A stretch of DNA of 64,000 nucleotides, from NCBI RefSeq assembly GCF_001424425.1, contig NZ_LMPT01000019.1, forward strand, positions 266,508-330,507, given 5' to 3'. Shown here one piece after another: positions 8,053 through 16,241 of the stretch. The translations under genes and the position numbers were made by a program. The notes beneath the pieces are model-generated. The model saw nothing but the letters and a program-made list of their open reading frames with translations, made no database searches and had not been told where the DNA came from. Positions within the stretch are counted from its first letter, which is position 1, and every line of letters starts with the position of its first letter. The stretch is from Acidovorax sp. Leaf191. Lineage in GTDB: Bacteria > Pseudomonadota > Gammaproteobacteria > Burkholderiales > Burkholderiaceae_C.

Positions 8053-9078
8053 TCAGGTCGGCGCACCATCTCCAAACCACTGCAGTGCACCTGCCGCGTG
8101 GAGCGACTGCAGCACGTCCACCGGATCGACGGCCTGCGCCAGGGCCAGCGCGCCGCGGTGCGGGTACGCAGGGCCGAGCAGGCGCTGCGCCACCTCCACC
8201 ACGATGGGCGCCGTCACCGCATAGATGTCCTGGCCGCGCACCCCTGCCGTGCGGCTTGAGCCGCCCTGCACCACATGGACGGCCAGCTCGAACCGCTGGG
8301 CTGAGCGCCCCGCGCCGTCCGTGGCCGTGGGTGGCGGGGTGGCCGCATCGCGGATGTCCTGCAGCGCAGAGCGGTTGAGCAGCGAACGGATCTCGCCCAC
8401 CGGCAGGTGGTGGGCCAGGGTGATGACTTCGCTGAACGGAATCTCGACCATGGCCTGGCGGCCCAGCGGCTCGGCAAAGGTCCAGTCCGGCACGTCGGCG
8501 GACGGCACCAGGGGCGCCAGTCGGCCCTGCTGGACCACCAGCCGGGGCGCGGTGTTGCGCTCGCCGGTGCGGCGCGTGCCCGCCGTGGGCCACCAGTGGT
8601 CGAGTGCGACCGCCACGGTGATCATGTCGATAGGGCCGGGTGCGGCGAGCGCGCTGGCCAGCAGGTCGGCCAGCCCGCCGTAAAAGGCAGCGGCTGGCAC
8701 CACCACGCGGCCCGCCGCGCGGGCCGGAGCATCCAGCCCGTCCAGGGTGGCTTGGGTGCTGGCCTGCTCGGCCGTCACGTCCAGGTAGTGGCACCCTGCC
8801 CGCAGGGCGGCCTGCCCCACCGGCACGGCGGTGTCCATGAACGGCCCGGCGCAGTTGATGACGACGGCGCAGCCGGCAAACGCCGGGTCCAGGCTCGACG
8901 GGTCGGCCAGGTCTGCGGTACGGCAGGCCACGCCCGGCGGCATGGTGTCGGCCAGCTTGCGTGCGTCCCGGCCCACGGCGACAACGGCCAGGCCGCGCCG
9001 CAGCGCCTCTTGCACCACGAACTGGCCGGTGTGGCCGGCGGCACCGAACACGGCGATGGATGGCTGGGTGGAATTCAT
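8053..9078 (-). CDS. Saccharopine-dehydrogenase-like NAD(P)-binding oxidoreductase
   Basis: A 341-residue protein whose N-terminal Rossmann motif VFGAAGHTGQFV, then VINCAGPFMDTAVPVGQAAL and CHYLDVTAEQ, matches the saccharopine dehydrogenase NADP-binding family. Members include trans-acting enoyl reductases and uncharacterised reductases; the substrate is unknown. It is divergent from a TetR regulator gene whose start is 84 bases away, with a perfect palindrome between the two starts. Regulation by that TetR protein is therefore likely. There is no signal peptide or membrane segment. Confidence 0.75.
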   Translation of the reverse strand: MNSTQPSIAVFGAAGHTGQFVVQEALRRGLAVVAVGRDARKLADTMPPGVACRTADLADPSSLDPAFAGCAVVINCAGPFMDTAVPVGQAALRAGCHYLDVTAEQASTQATLDGLDAPARAAGRVVVPAAAFYGGLADLLASALAAPGPIDMITVAVALDHWWPTAGTRRTGERNTAPRLVVQQGRLAPLVPSADVPDWTFAEPLGRQAMVEIPFSEVITLAHHLPVGEIRSLLNRSALQDIRDAATPPPTATDGAGRSAQRFELAVHVVQGGSSRTAGVRGQDIYAVTAPIVVEVAQRLLGPAYPHRGALALAQAVDPVDVLQSLHAAGALQWFGDGAPT

Positions 9079-9106
9079 GGCAGTCCTTGATGGTTGGGCT
9101 TGAAAA

Positions 9107-9152
9107 GATACAGACCTGTCTGTTCTTAAAATATTACAGACAGGTCTGTATC
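9107..9152. promoter_or_regulatory. Double palindromic operator between oxidoreductase and tetR
   Basis: GATACAGACCTGTCTG (9107-9122) and its exact reverse complement CAGACAGGTCTGTATC (9137-9152) are separated by 14 A/T-rich bases. Each arm is itself nearly palindromic (CAGACCTGTCTG), so the region can hold two dimer sites of the kind bound by TetR proteins. It covers the whole space where both divergent promoters must lie, so one repressor could switch both genes. Confidence 0.8.
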
Positions 9153-9161
9153 ATTGTCAAC

Positions 9162-9857
9162 ATGCCCACTGCAAAAACTTCTGAACCCGTTGCCGACCGG
9201 GGTGTCCCGTCGTTGGACGCCGGCGCCAGCGCCACGGCCGCTCCCTCCCGCCCAGCGCCCAGGCGCGCTGCCAAGGCCGCCGCCAGCGACGGCGCCGATG
9301 TGCGCAGCCGCATCCTGGACACGGCCTCCCGGCTGTTCTACGAACGCGGCGTGCGCGCCGTGGGGGTGGACCTGGTGGTGCTGGAGGCCGAGGTCGCCAA
9401 GACCAGCCTGTACCGCTACTTCCCCACCAAGGACGACCTCATCGTGGCGTTTCTGGAGCGGGAGGATGTGGACTTCTGGGCTACCTGGGATGGTGTGGCC
9501 GCGCAGTTCCGCGACGACCCCGCGGGCGAGCTCAACGCCCACATGGGCTGGATCGGCGAGCGCCTGGCACGGTCGAACTACCGGGGCTGCCCGCAGATCA
9601 ACGTGGCGGCCGAATTTGCCGAACAGGACCACCCCGCGCGCCTGGTATCGCAGCGGCACATGCAGGCGCTGCGCCAAAGACTGCATGAGATCGCAGAGCG
9701 GCTGAGCGCCCCCCGGCCTGACCTTTTGGCCGCCCAACTGGCCGTGCTGGTCAACGGCGCCTTCGTGAGCGCAGGTTTGCTCAGTGCGGAGGAAGGCACG
9801 GGCGTGCTGCGTGCCGCACTGCAGGCCATGCTGGCCGGCGCGCAAGCCAAGGGCTGA
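9162..9857 (+). CDS. TetR/AcrR-family repressor
   Basis: A 231-residue regulator. After a disordered, Ala/Pro-rich N-terminal extension of about 45 residues comes a TetR helix-turn-helix (RILDTASRLFYERGVRAVGVD, then KTSLYRYFPTKDDLIVAFL). The C-terminal half is a helical ligand domain with RGCPQINVAAEFAEQDHP, a pattern seen in TetR members related to YcdC/NemR-like proteins. ATG 9162 follows the palindromic operator directly. It most likely represses itself and the divergent oxidoreductase. The ligand cannot be named. Confidence 0.88.
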   Translation: MPTAKTSEPVADRGVPSLDAGASATAAPSRPAPRRAAKAAASDGADVRSRILDTASRLFYERGVRAVGVDLVVLEAEVAKTSLYRYFPTKDDLIVAFLEREDVDFWATWDGVAAQFRDDPAGELNAHMGWIGERLARSNYRGCPQINVAAEFAEQDHPARLVSQRHMQALRQRLHEIAERLSAPRPDLLAAQLAVLVNGAFVSAGLLSAEEGTGVLRAALQAMLAGAQAKG

Positions 9858-10002
9858 TGCCATCGCGGGGCTGCTAAGTTCCAAGACTGGGCGTGCGTGG
9901 GGAGTTCCTTCACACGCGCCCACGCCCTGCCCCCTTTGCCGCCCCGGTCGTAACCGACCGTTTCCGCGTGGCACAATCGCGCCGCTGCCTTCGGGCGGCA
10001 AT

Positions 10003-10117
10003 GCTAGGGGTGTCCCGCCGAGCGCGGGGCTGAGATCACACCCTTTGAACCTGTTGCACACCCGCCGTCCGATCGCCTGACGGCTGTGTGCGTGAGATCA
10101 TCCTCGCGCAGGGAAGC
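10003..10117 (+). promoter_or_regulatory. TPP riboswitch (THI element) before cytX, with extra hairpin
   Basis: Conserved aptamer segments are visible in order: AGGGGTGTCCC (10006-10016), GGGGCTGAGAT (10026-10036), ACCCTTTGAACCTG (10040-10053) and the 3' part ATCATCCTCGCGCAGGGAAG (10097-10116). Between CCTG and that 3' part there is an added stem, GCACAC plus GCCGTC pairing with GACGGC plus GTGTGC, which ordinary TPP aptamers lack. The P5 helix could then be GCGTGAG/CTCGCGC. The site lies about 100 bases before the cytX ATG, where a thiamin-regulated transporter would be expected to carry it. Confidence 0.8.
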
Positions 10118-10216
10118 CAAGTCCGACGACGCCACGCCCTGCACCTTCTGCGCTGCGGGGCGCCAGCCACCCGGGCCGCCCCTGCTCTGTATGCCTGTCT
10201 GTCTACGGAGCCCTCC

Positions 10217-11500
10217 ATGCCTGTCCACACCGCCGCGCCCGCTGCCACCAACGAAGCGCTGGCGCCCGTCTCCCCCGACCGCCGCGTCTTCCAGTGGCAC
10301 GACCACGCCTCGCTCTGGTTCAGCCTGGGCGTAGGCCTGCTGGTCATGCAGGTGGGCGCGTACCTGATGCCCGCGCTGGGCACGCAAGAGGCGCTGATCG
10401 CCATCGTCTGCGGCTCCATCGTGGGCGCAGGCCTGCTGGGCTGGGTGGCCAAGCTGGGCTGCGACAGCGGCCTGGCCAGCGCCGGGCTGATGCATGCGGT
10501 GTACGGCCGCACGTTCGCCAGCCTGCCGATCATTTTGAACATCGTGCAGTTGGTGGGCTGGGGCACCTTCGAGCTGGTGGTCATGCGCGATGCCACGGTG
10601 GCCATCGGCCAGCAGTCCGGCACCCTGGCCGGCGCGCACTGGCCCGTGCTGGCCACGCTGCTGTGGGGCGGCGTGGTGATGCTGCTCATCAGCGGATCGA
10701 TGGTGCAGCTGGTGCGCAAGGTGATCGCCCGCGTGGCGCTGCCGCTGGTGGTGCTGTCGCTGCTGTGGCTGTCGTGGCAGTTTTTGTCGCTGGCGCAAGC
10801 CCAGGGCTTTGAAGCGCTGTGGACGCGCAAGGGCGCAGGCGGCATGGGCGTGCTGCCCGCGCTGGACCTGGTGATCGCAATGCCGATCTCGTGGCTGCCG
10901 CTGGTGGCCGACTACGCGCGCCACGGCAAAAGCGGCGGCGCTGCGCTGCGCGGCACCTGGCTGGGCTACGCGCTGGCCAACATGTGGTGCTACACCCTGG
11001 GCGTGCTGGTGGCGCTGACGCTGCCCAGCAAGGACCTGGTGCAGGCGCTGCTGCTGGCCCAGGGCGGGCTGATCGCGCTGTCGCTGATCCTCATCGACGA
11101 GGTGGACAACGCCTATGGCGACACGTACTCGGGCGCGGTGTCGGCCCACAGCCTGCTGCCGCGCTGGAGCGTGCGCCGCTGGGGCCTGGGCGTGGCCGCC
11201 GTGTGCACCGCCCTCGCGCTGGTACTGCCCATGCACAGCCTGGAGCCCTTCCTGCTGCTGCTCAGTTCGGTGTTCGTGCCGCTGTTCGGCGTGATCCTGG
11301 GGCGCCTGGCATTCGGCGCCAACGCACCCGCACTGCTGGCCAATGCGCGCCGCGTGAATGCGGCGCCGGTGGCCATCTGGGTGCTGGGCATCGCGGTGTA
11401 CCACCTGGCCCCGCAAGTGGTGCCCGGGGCCGGGTCGGCACTGCCGGCGCTGGCGTTCAGCTTCGTGCTGGCGCTGGCCACGCGGCCGCGCGCTGCGTGA
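10217..11500 (+). CDS. cytX: Hydroxymethylpyrimidine transporter, NCS1 family
   Basis: A 427-residue inner-membrane protein with about 12 hydrophobic segments and the NCS1 (cytosine/purine permease) pattern near the start, DHASLWFSLGVGLLVMQVGAYL. Other supporting stretches are VGWGTFELVVMRDATVAI and LVADYARHGKSGGAALRGTWLGY. CytX members import the HMP pyrimidine precursor of thiamin and are controlled by TPP riboswitches, as here. Start ATG 10217 has GGAG six bases upstream. thiD, which phosphorylates HMP, is convergent just downstream, and the ThiO/S/G/E genes follow. Confidence 0.87.
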   Translation: MPVHTAAPAATNEALAPVSPDRRVFQWHDHASLWFSLGVGLLVMQVGAYLMPALGTQEALIAIVCGSIVGAGLLGWVAKLGCDSGLASAGLMHAVYGRTFASLPIILNIVQLVGWGTFELVVMRDATVAIGQQSGTLAGAHWPVLATLLWGGVVMLLISGSMVQLVRKVIARVALPLVVLSLLWLSWQFLSLAQAQGFEALWTRKGAGGMGVLPALDLVIAMPISWLPLVADYARHGKSGGAALRGTWLGYALANMWCYTLGVLVALTLPSKDLVQALLLAQGGLIALSLILIDEVDNAYGDTYSGAVSAHSLLPRWSVRRWGLGVAAVCTALALVLPMHSLEPFLLLLSSVFVPLFGVILGRLAFGANAPALLANARRVNAAPVAIWVLGIAVYHLAPQVVPGAGSALPALAFSFVLALATRPRAA

Positions 11501-11543
11501 TCTGCACCCCTGGCAAAGCCTGCAACGCCTTCACCCTGGCGTT

Positions 11544-11598
11544 GCTACCAAATTCATAGCTTCTACCGCTTTATGGACAAGCGGTAGCAGCCTAAAAG
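11544..11598. repeat. Short interspersed repeat, family A, copy 2
   Basis: The stretch beginning GCTACCAAATTCATAGC and containing TACCGCTTTATGGACAAGCGGTA holds the internal inverted repeat TACCGCTT/AAGCGGTA typical of the family. It lies in the convergent gap between cytX and thiD and touches no gene. Confidence 0.7.
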
Positions 11599-11646
11599 CC
11601 ATGCATCAGTCCCGAACCATCCCCATGGCTGCGGCATCTTTTATTT

Positions 11647-11726
11647 AACTTGAACAAACCGTTCGGGCTGAGCTTGTCGAAGCCTTGCGCGGCGCTTCGG
11701 CAAGCTCAGCGTGAACGGTTCAAGTT
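11647..11726. repeat. Palindromic repeat, family C, copy 2, with extended arms
   Basis: The CCGTTCGGGCTGAGCTTGTC palindrome of 5303-5362 recurs, here extended by outer arms AACTTGAAC (11647-11655) and GTTCAAGTT (11718-11726). It sits between the convergent genes cytX and thiD, 13 bases after the thiD stop, where a hairpin could end transcription from both sides. Confidence 0.85.
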
Positions 11727-11739
11727 GAAGAACGCCGAA

Positions 11740-12591
11740 TCAATAAACCACGACCTGCGCCACCGGCGCATAGCCGTGGTTCAGCGGCCCGTGGCCACGG
11801 CCCGTGTGCACGTCGGCACCGGCGGCGATGGCGCCCAGGATGTAGCTGCGGGCGCGCTCCACCGCCTGCTGCAGCGGCAGGCCCAGCGCCAGGTGCGCGG
11901 CAATGGCGGACGACAGCGTGCAGCCCGTGCCGTGGCCGTTGTGCGTGGCGATGCGCGCTGATTCGAGCCGCTGCGCCACGCCGCCGCGCGTGCCCAGCAG
12001 GTCCACCACCCAGTCGCCGGGCAAGTGCCCGCCCTTGAGCAGCGCGGCGGGCGCGCCCAGCGCCAGCAGGCCATCCACTGCGGCCTGCAACGCATCCACA
12101 CCCTCGATCGTGCGGCCCAGCAGCCAGCCGGCCTCGTCCAGGTTGGGGGTGATCACCTCGGCCAGCGGGAACAGCTCTTGGACCAGCACGCCCACCGTCT
12201 CCTGCGCGATCAGCCGGTCGCCGCTGGTGGCCACCATGACAGGGTCCAGCACCACGTGCGGCAGCTGGTAGGTGCGGATGGCATCGGCCACCACGCGCAC
12301 CACCTCGGGCGAATGCAGCATGCCGATCTTGACCGCATCCACGCCGATGTCCTGCACCACCGCGTCGATCTGGGCCTTGAGCATCTCGGGCGGAATGCCG
12401 TGGATGCCGGTGACGCCGCAGGTGTTCTGCGCGGTGATGGCGGTGATCGCCGTCATGCCGTAGCAGCCCAGGGCGCTGAAGGTCTTGAGGTCGGCCTGGA
12501 TGCCCGCCCCGCCGCCGCTGTCCGAGCCGGCAATGGAAAGCACGCGTGCGTAGCGCCGCGCCGCGGGGGGCGCCTGAGTCGAAGATGTCAT
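11740..12591 (-). CDS. thiD: Hydroxymethylpyrimidine/phosphomethylpyrimidine kinase
   Basis: A 283-residue ribokinase-fold enzyme that phosphorylates HMP and HMP-phosphate to HMP diphosphate. The family start VLSIAGSDSGGGAGIQADLKTF and the pattern TAITAQNT are present, followed by VLDPVMVATSGDRL and the C-terminal catalytic motif NGHGTGCTLSSAIAAHLA. The length is a little over the usual 265, from a short N-terminal extension. It is transcribed against the rest of the thi genes, sharing its upstream gap with the second riboswitch, which points the other way. Confidence 0.95.
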   Translation of the reverse strand: MTSSTQAPPAARRYARVLSIAGSDSGGGAGIQADLKTFSALGCYGMTAITAITAQNTCGVTGIHGIPPEMLKAQIDAVVQDIGVDAVKIGMLHSPEVVRVVADAIRTYQLPHVVLDPVMVATSGDRLIAQETVGVLVQELFPLAEVITPNLDEAGWLLGRTIEGVDALQAAVDGLLALGAPAALLKGGHLPGDWVVDLLGTRGGVAQRLESARIATHNGHGTGCTLSSAIAAHLALGLPLQQAVERARSYILGAIAAGADVHTGRGHGPLNHGYAPVAQVVVY

Positions 12592-12669
12592 GGCAAAAAT
12601 TATGGCCTATGCGCCACATCAAAAAGGCGCGGCAGAGGGATGTGCTGTAATTGATTTTTCCGGACGAAA

Positions 12670-12804
12670 CAGGGGTGTCCCGCCCGCCCGGTCATGGATG
12701 CATGGCCGGCAAGGGGGACTGAGAAATACCCTGGGGCCCCGCATCGCCACCGGCATGCAACCGCCCCGCTACCCGATCCAGGTCATGCTGGCGTGGGGAG
12801 TTTC
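12670..12804 (+). promoter_or_regulatory. TPP riboswitch before thiO, with enlarged P3 and extra segment
   Basis: Aptamer parts visible: AGGGGTGTCCC (12671-12681), GGGGGACTGAGAAATACCC (12713-12731) and the 3' part GATCCAGGTCATGCTGGCGTGGGGAG (12775-12800). The stem between the first two parts is long (GCCCGGTCAT...ATGGCCGGC). Between ACCCT and ACCCGATCC there are about 38 extra GC-rich bases where most TPP aptamers have under ten. The site is about 90 bases before the thiO start and should control thiO-thiS-thiG-thiE. Confidence 0.85.
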
Positions 12805-12893
12805 CACCAACGGCACAGCCCCGTTTTGTCCTTGCACCCTGGCTCGCACCGTCGTCGCGCCTGGCCTGCAGCCCACGGACACACGAATCGCCT

Positions 12894-14036
12894 ATGCCCC
12901 TGTCACCCTCTTCCTTTGCCATCCTGGGCGCAGGCCTCATGGGCCGTCTTCTGGCCGTGGAGCTGGCCCGCCAGGGGCACCGTGTCGACATCTACGACGC
13001 CGGCAGCCCGGCCGCCGAAGGCTCGGCCGCCACCGTGGCGGCGGCCATGCTGGCGCCCCTGGCCGAATCGGCCATCACCGAGCCCGGCGTGGTGCGCATG
13101 GGCCACCACGCACTCACCCGCTGGCCGCAGTTGCTGGCGCCGCTGGCCGAGCCGGTGTTCTTCCAGCAGGCGGGCACCCTCATCGTCTGGCACCGTCAGG
13201 ATGCCGCCGAGGCCCAGCGCCTGACGCGCCAGCTGGAGACCAACCAGCGCGCCGTGCCGGAGCTGCCCAGCCTGCAAAAGCTCGATGCCACCGGCCTGGC
13301 CCAGGCCGAGCCCACGCTGGCCCACCGGTTTGCGCAGGGCCTGTACCTGCCCGGCGAAGGCCAGCTGGACAACCGCCAGCTGCTCGCCGCCCTGGTGGTG
13401 GAGATGCAGCGGCTGGCGGTGCGCACCCACTGGCACGCACCCCGCTCGCCCGACGCCTTTGCCCCCGGCCAGCCGGGCCAGCCCGACTGGGTGCTCGACT
13501 GCCGCGGCCTGGGCGCACGGCCCCAGTGGGCCGCGCTGCGCGGCGTGCGCGGCGAAGTGGCGCGCATCCACGCCCCCGACGTGACGCTGCTGCGCCCCAC
13601 GCGGCTCGTTCACCCGCGCTACCCCATCTACATCGCGCCCAAGGAAGACCACCTGTTCGTCATCGGCGCCACCGAGATCGAGTCCGACGACCTGTCGCCC
13701 GCCAGCGTGCGCTCCACGCTGGAGCTGCTGTCTGCCGCCTACGCCGTGCACCCGGGTTTTGGCGAAGGCCGCATTCTGGAGTTGGCCACGCAGTGCCGCC
13801 CCACCCTGCCCGACAACCTGCCCGCCATCCGCCAGCCGCGTCCCGGCGTGCTCGAGATCAACGGCCTGTACCGCCACGGCTTCATGATCGCGCCCGCCAT
13901 GCTGGATGTGACGCTGGAGGTGCTGAACGGGGGACAATCGCAGCTTTCGCAACGTTTTGACCTGGCGCTGGACCTGGAACACACCCCCGAGGGCCCGGCC
14001 CGCACCACAGATTCAGCAGCCCGCGCCATCGCATGA
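12894..14036 (+). CDS. thiO: Glycine oxidase of thiamin thiazole synthesis
   Basis: A 380-residue FAD enzyme that oxidises glycine to the imine used by ThiG. The dinucleotide-binding motif [19 protein letters not shown] is near residues 10-28, with the DAO-family acidic partner in VDIYDAG. Further patterns are [29 protein letters not shown] and the C-terminal [12 protein letters not shown]. It is the first gene of the riboswitch-led unit and overlaps thiS by four bases (ATGA), a sign of translational coupling. Confidence 0.93.
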   Translation: MPLSPSSFAILGAGLMGRLLAVELARQGHRVDIYDAGSPAAEGSAATVAAAMLAPLAESAITEPGVVRMGHHALTRWPQLLAPLAEPVFFQQAGTLIVWHRQDAAEAQRLTRQLETNQRAVPELPSLQKLDATGLAQAEPTLAHRFAQGLYLPGEGQLDNRQLLAALVVEMQRLAVRTHWHAPRSPDAFAPGQPGQPDWVLDCRGLGARPQWAALRGVRGEVARIHAPDVTLLRPTRLVHPRYPIYIAPKEDHLFVIGATEIESDDLSPASVRSTLELLSAAYAVHPGFGEGRILELATQCRPTLPDNLPAIRQPRPGVLEINGLYRHGFMIAPAMLDVTLEVLNGGQSQLSQRFDLALDLEHTPEGPARTTDSAARAIA

Positions 14037-14230
14037 ACATCTCCATCAACCAGACCCCGCACGACCTGCCCGAGGGCGCCACCGTGGCCGACGCCGTGGC
14101 CGCCATCGCCGCGCGACCCCCGTTCGCCGTGGCGGTGAACACCACCTTCGTGCCCAACACACGTTATGCCGCCCACACGCTGCAGCCGGGCGACCGGGTG
14201 GAGGTCATCTCGCCCGTGACGGGGGGCTGA
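14033..14230 (+). CDS. thiS: Sulfur carrier protein ThiS
   Basis: A 65-residue ubiquitin-fold sulfur carrier. It begins [20 protein letters not shown] and ends in the required Gly-Gly (PVTGG), which becomes the thiocarboxylate donating sulfur to ThiG. The start overlaps the thiO stop by ATGA. No ThiF adenylyltransferase gene is in the window. Confidence 0.96.
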   Translation: MNISINQTPHDLPEGATVADAVAAIAARPPFAVAVNTTFVPNTRYAAHTLQPGDRVEVISPVTGG

Positions 14231-14250
14231 TCCACCCTCAAATTCGAGCA

Positions 14251-14305
14251 AAATCGGCCCCTACCGCTGATCCAGCAAGCGCTAACAGCTATCAAATTCA
14301 TAGTA
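14251..14305. repeat. Short interspersed repeat, family A, copy 3 (between thiS and thiG)
   Basis: Reads CCCCTACCGCTGATCCAGCAAGCGCTAACAGCTATCAAATTC; its reverse complement aligns with copy 1 (TATGAATT-GATAGCT-AGCGCTT). It fills most of the 80-base gap inside the thi operon and ends six bases before the thiG ATG, so the thiG ribosome-binding region lies in or next to the repeat. Confidence 0.75.
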
Positions 14306-14310
14306 CAGAC

Positions 14311-15123
14311 ATGACCACCCCGACGCCCCAAGACCCCCTGGTGCTGTACGGCCAGCAGTTTGCCAGCCGGCTGCTGCTGGGCACCTCCCGCTACCCCTCG
14401 CCCGCCGTGCTGGAGGCCGCCGTGCAGCGCGCGCAGCCGGCCATGGTCACCGCGTCGCTGCGCCGCCAGGGCAGCAACCCGGCCGAGAGCGGCAACAGCT
14501 TCTGGGAGCTGCTGCGCAAGCTCAACGTGCCGGTGCTGCCGAACACCGCGGGCTGCCACAGCGCGCAAGAGGCGATCACCACCGCGCAGATGGCGCGCGA
14601 GGTGTTCGACACGCCGTGGATCAAGCTGGAACTGATCGGCGACGACTACACCCTGCAGCCCGACACGCTCAACCTGGTGGGCGTGGCCGAACACCTCATC
14701 AAGGAAGGCTTTCAGGTGCTGCCCTACTGCACCGAAGACCTGGTGCTGTGCCAGCGCCTGGTGGACGTGGGCTGCCAGGCCGTCATGCCCTGGGCAGCGC
14801 CCATCGGCACCGGGCGCGGCCCCGTCAACCCGTATGCCCTGCAGACGCTGCGCGAGCGGCTGAACGTGCCCATGCTGGTGGACGCCGGGCTGGGCCTGCC
14901 GTCGCACGCCTGCCAGGTGATGGAATGGGGATACGACGGCGTGCTGCTGAACACCGCCGTCGCCCTGGCGCAAGACCCGGTCGCCATGGCTGGCGCGTTT
15001 GCCGACGCGGTGAACGCCGGGCGCACCGCGCGCCGGGCCGGCGCCATGTCGGCGCAGGATGCCGCCCAGCCCAGCACGCCCGTGCTGGGCACCCCTTTTT
15101 GGCACCATGCTCAAGATGCTTGA
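14311..15123 (+). CDS. thiG: Thiazole synthase
   Basis: A 270-residue TIM-barrel enzyme forming the thiazole phosphate from deoxyxylulose phosphate, ThiS thiocarboxylate and dehydroglycine. Family landmarks: [18 protein letters not shown] (77-82), the Schiff-base lysine in WIKLELIGD (Lys105), [22 protein letters not shown] and [10 protein letters not shown]. Start ATG 14311 sits directly behind a family A repeat. The last 17 bases overlap thiE. Confidence 0.96.
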   Translation: MTTPTPQDPLVLYGQQFASRLLLGTSRYPSPAVLEAAVQRAQPAMVTASLRRQGSNPAESGNSFWELLRKLNVPVLPNTAGCHSAQEAITTAQMAREVFDTPWIKLELIGDDYTLQPDTLNLVGVAEHLIKEGFQVLPYCTEDLVLCQRLVDVGCQAVMPWAAPIGTGRGPVNPYALQTLRERLNVPMLVDAGLGLPSHACQVMEWGYDGVLLNTAVALAQDPVAMAGAFADAVNAGRTARRAGAMSAQDAAQPSTPVLGTPFWHHAQDA

Positions 15124-16030
15124 TACGAAAGCCCTGGCGCAACAGATCGTTGCGCACCACGCCGCCACCTTTGCGGGCTTTGCGCCCCAGGCGGCGCCTG
15201 CCCCCACCCGGCAGGACCCGGCCTATCTGGCGGCACTGCAGGCCTGCAGCACGCTGGGATTCATCGCCCACGACGCCGAATGCGTGGCGCAGGCCTGGCA
15301 GGCCCGCACCGAGCGCACCGGCGCCGTGCAGCCCGACCTGTGGCCCGACGCGTCCGAGGATTTCGGCCTGCAGCCCGTGCCGCGCGCGCAGGCATTCGCC
15401 CCCTGCCCGCAGCACCTGGGCCTGTACGCCGTGCTGCCCGACGCCGACTGGGTGGGCCGCATGGCCCGTGCGGGCGTGCCGACGGTGCAGTTGCGCTTCA
15501 AGTCCGACGACGCGGCGGCCATCGACCGCGAAGTGCGGGCCGCCGTGCAGGCCGTGCTGGGCACGTCCGCGCTGCTGTTCATCAACGACCACTGGCAGGC
15601 GGCCATCGCCGCGGGTGCCTACGGCATCCACCTGGGCCAGGAAGACCTGGATGCGCTCAGCGCGGACGACCTGCAGGCCCTGCGCGCGTCCGGCCTGCGC
15701 CTGGGCGTGAGCACCCATGGCTATGCCGAAATGGTGCGCGCGGATGCCGTGGGCCCGAGCTACATCGCCATGGGCGCCGTGTTCCCCACCACGCTCAAGA
15801 AGATGGCCACCGCGCCCCAGGGCGTGGGCCGCCTGGGCGTGTACGCGCGGCTGCTGCGCCACTACCCGCAGGTGGCCATCGGCGGCATTGGCGCCGGTCA
15901 GTTCGCGGAGGTCCTGGCGACCGGCGTGGGGTCGATCGCGGTGGTGAGGGCGCTGGTCAATGCGCCCGACCCGGAGGCCGAAGCCGGCGCCCTGATGCGG
16001 GCCATGCGGGTCGTGGGCACCACCGCCTGA
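15107..16030 (+). CDS. thiE: Thiamin phosphate synthase with about 100-residue N-terminal extension
   Basis: A 307-residue protein; the thiamin phosphate synthase domain fills residues of about 105-300 ([86 protein letters not shown]). Ordinary ThiE has about 210 residues. The first 100 residues ([45 protein letters not shown]) form an extra region with no motif I can assign. The start ATG 15107 lies inside thiG and keeps the overlap short. The synthase activity is secure; the extension is unexplained. Confidence 0.93.
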   Translation: MLKMLDTKALAQQIVAHHAATFAGFAPQAAPAPTRQDPAYLAALQACSTLGFIAHDAECVAQAWQARTERTGAVQPDLWPDASEDFGLQPVPRAQAFAPCPQHLGLYAVLPDADWVGRMARAGVPTVQLRFKSDDAAAIDREVRAAVQAVLGTSALLFINDHWQAAIAAGAYGIHLGQEDLDALSADDLQALRASGLRLGVSTHGYAEMVRADAVGPSYIAMGAVFPTTLKKMATAPQGVGRLGVYARLLRHYPQVAIGGIGAGQFAEVLATGVGSIAVVRALVNAPDPEAEAGALMRAMRVVGTTA

Positions 16031-16241
16031 ACCCGCGGCGCCCTGCGGGCTGCGGCTCGCGCCAGCCTTGGTCGCGTCGCCTGCCAGAGCGGCAGCCACC
16101 ACGGACCCGCTGAACGGCCGGCGCTGCCCCGCACCGCAAGACGGGCGTGGGCGGAACCCGAAAGAATGGGAACCACTGGGAAAGGCCGGCAAGCGCTCGG
16201 CCCCTCGCCCATCCGCAACCCCCGCTGAGCGGCTCAGCGGC

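Noticed and set aside
10088-10216. Longer N-terminus for CytX
   Set aside because: It would start inside the riboswitch 3' half; ATG 10217 has a good ribosome site and gives the normal NCS1 start.
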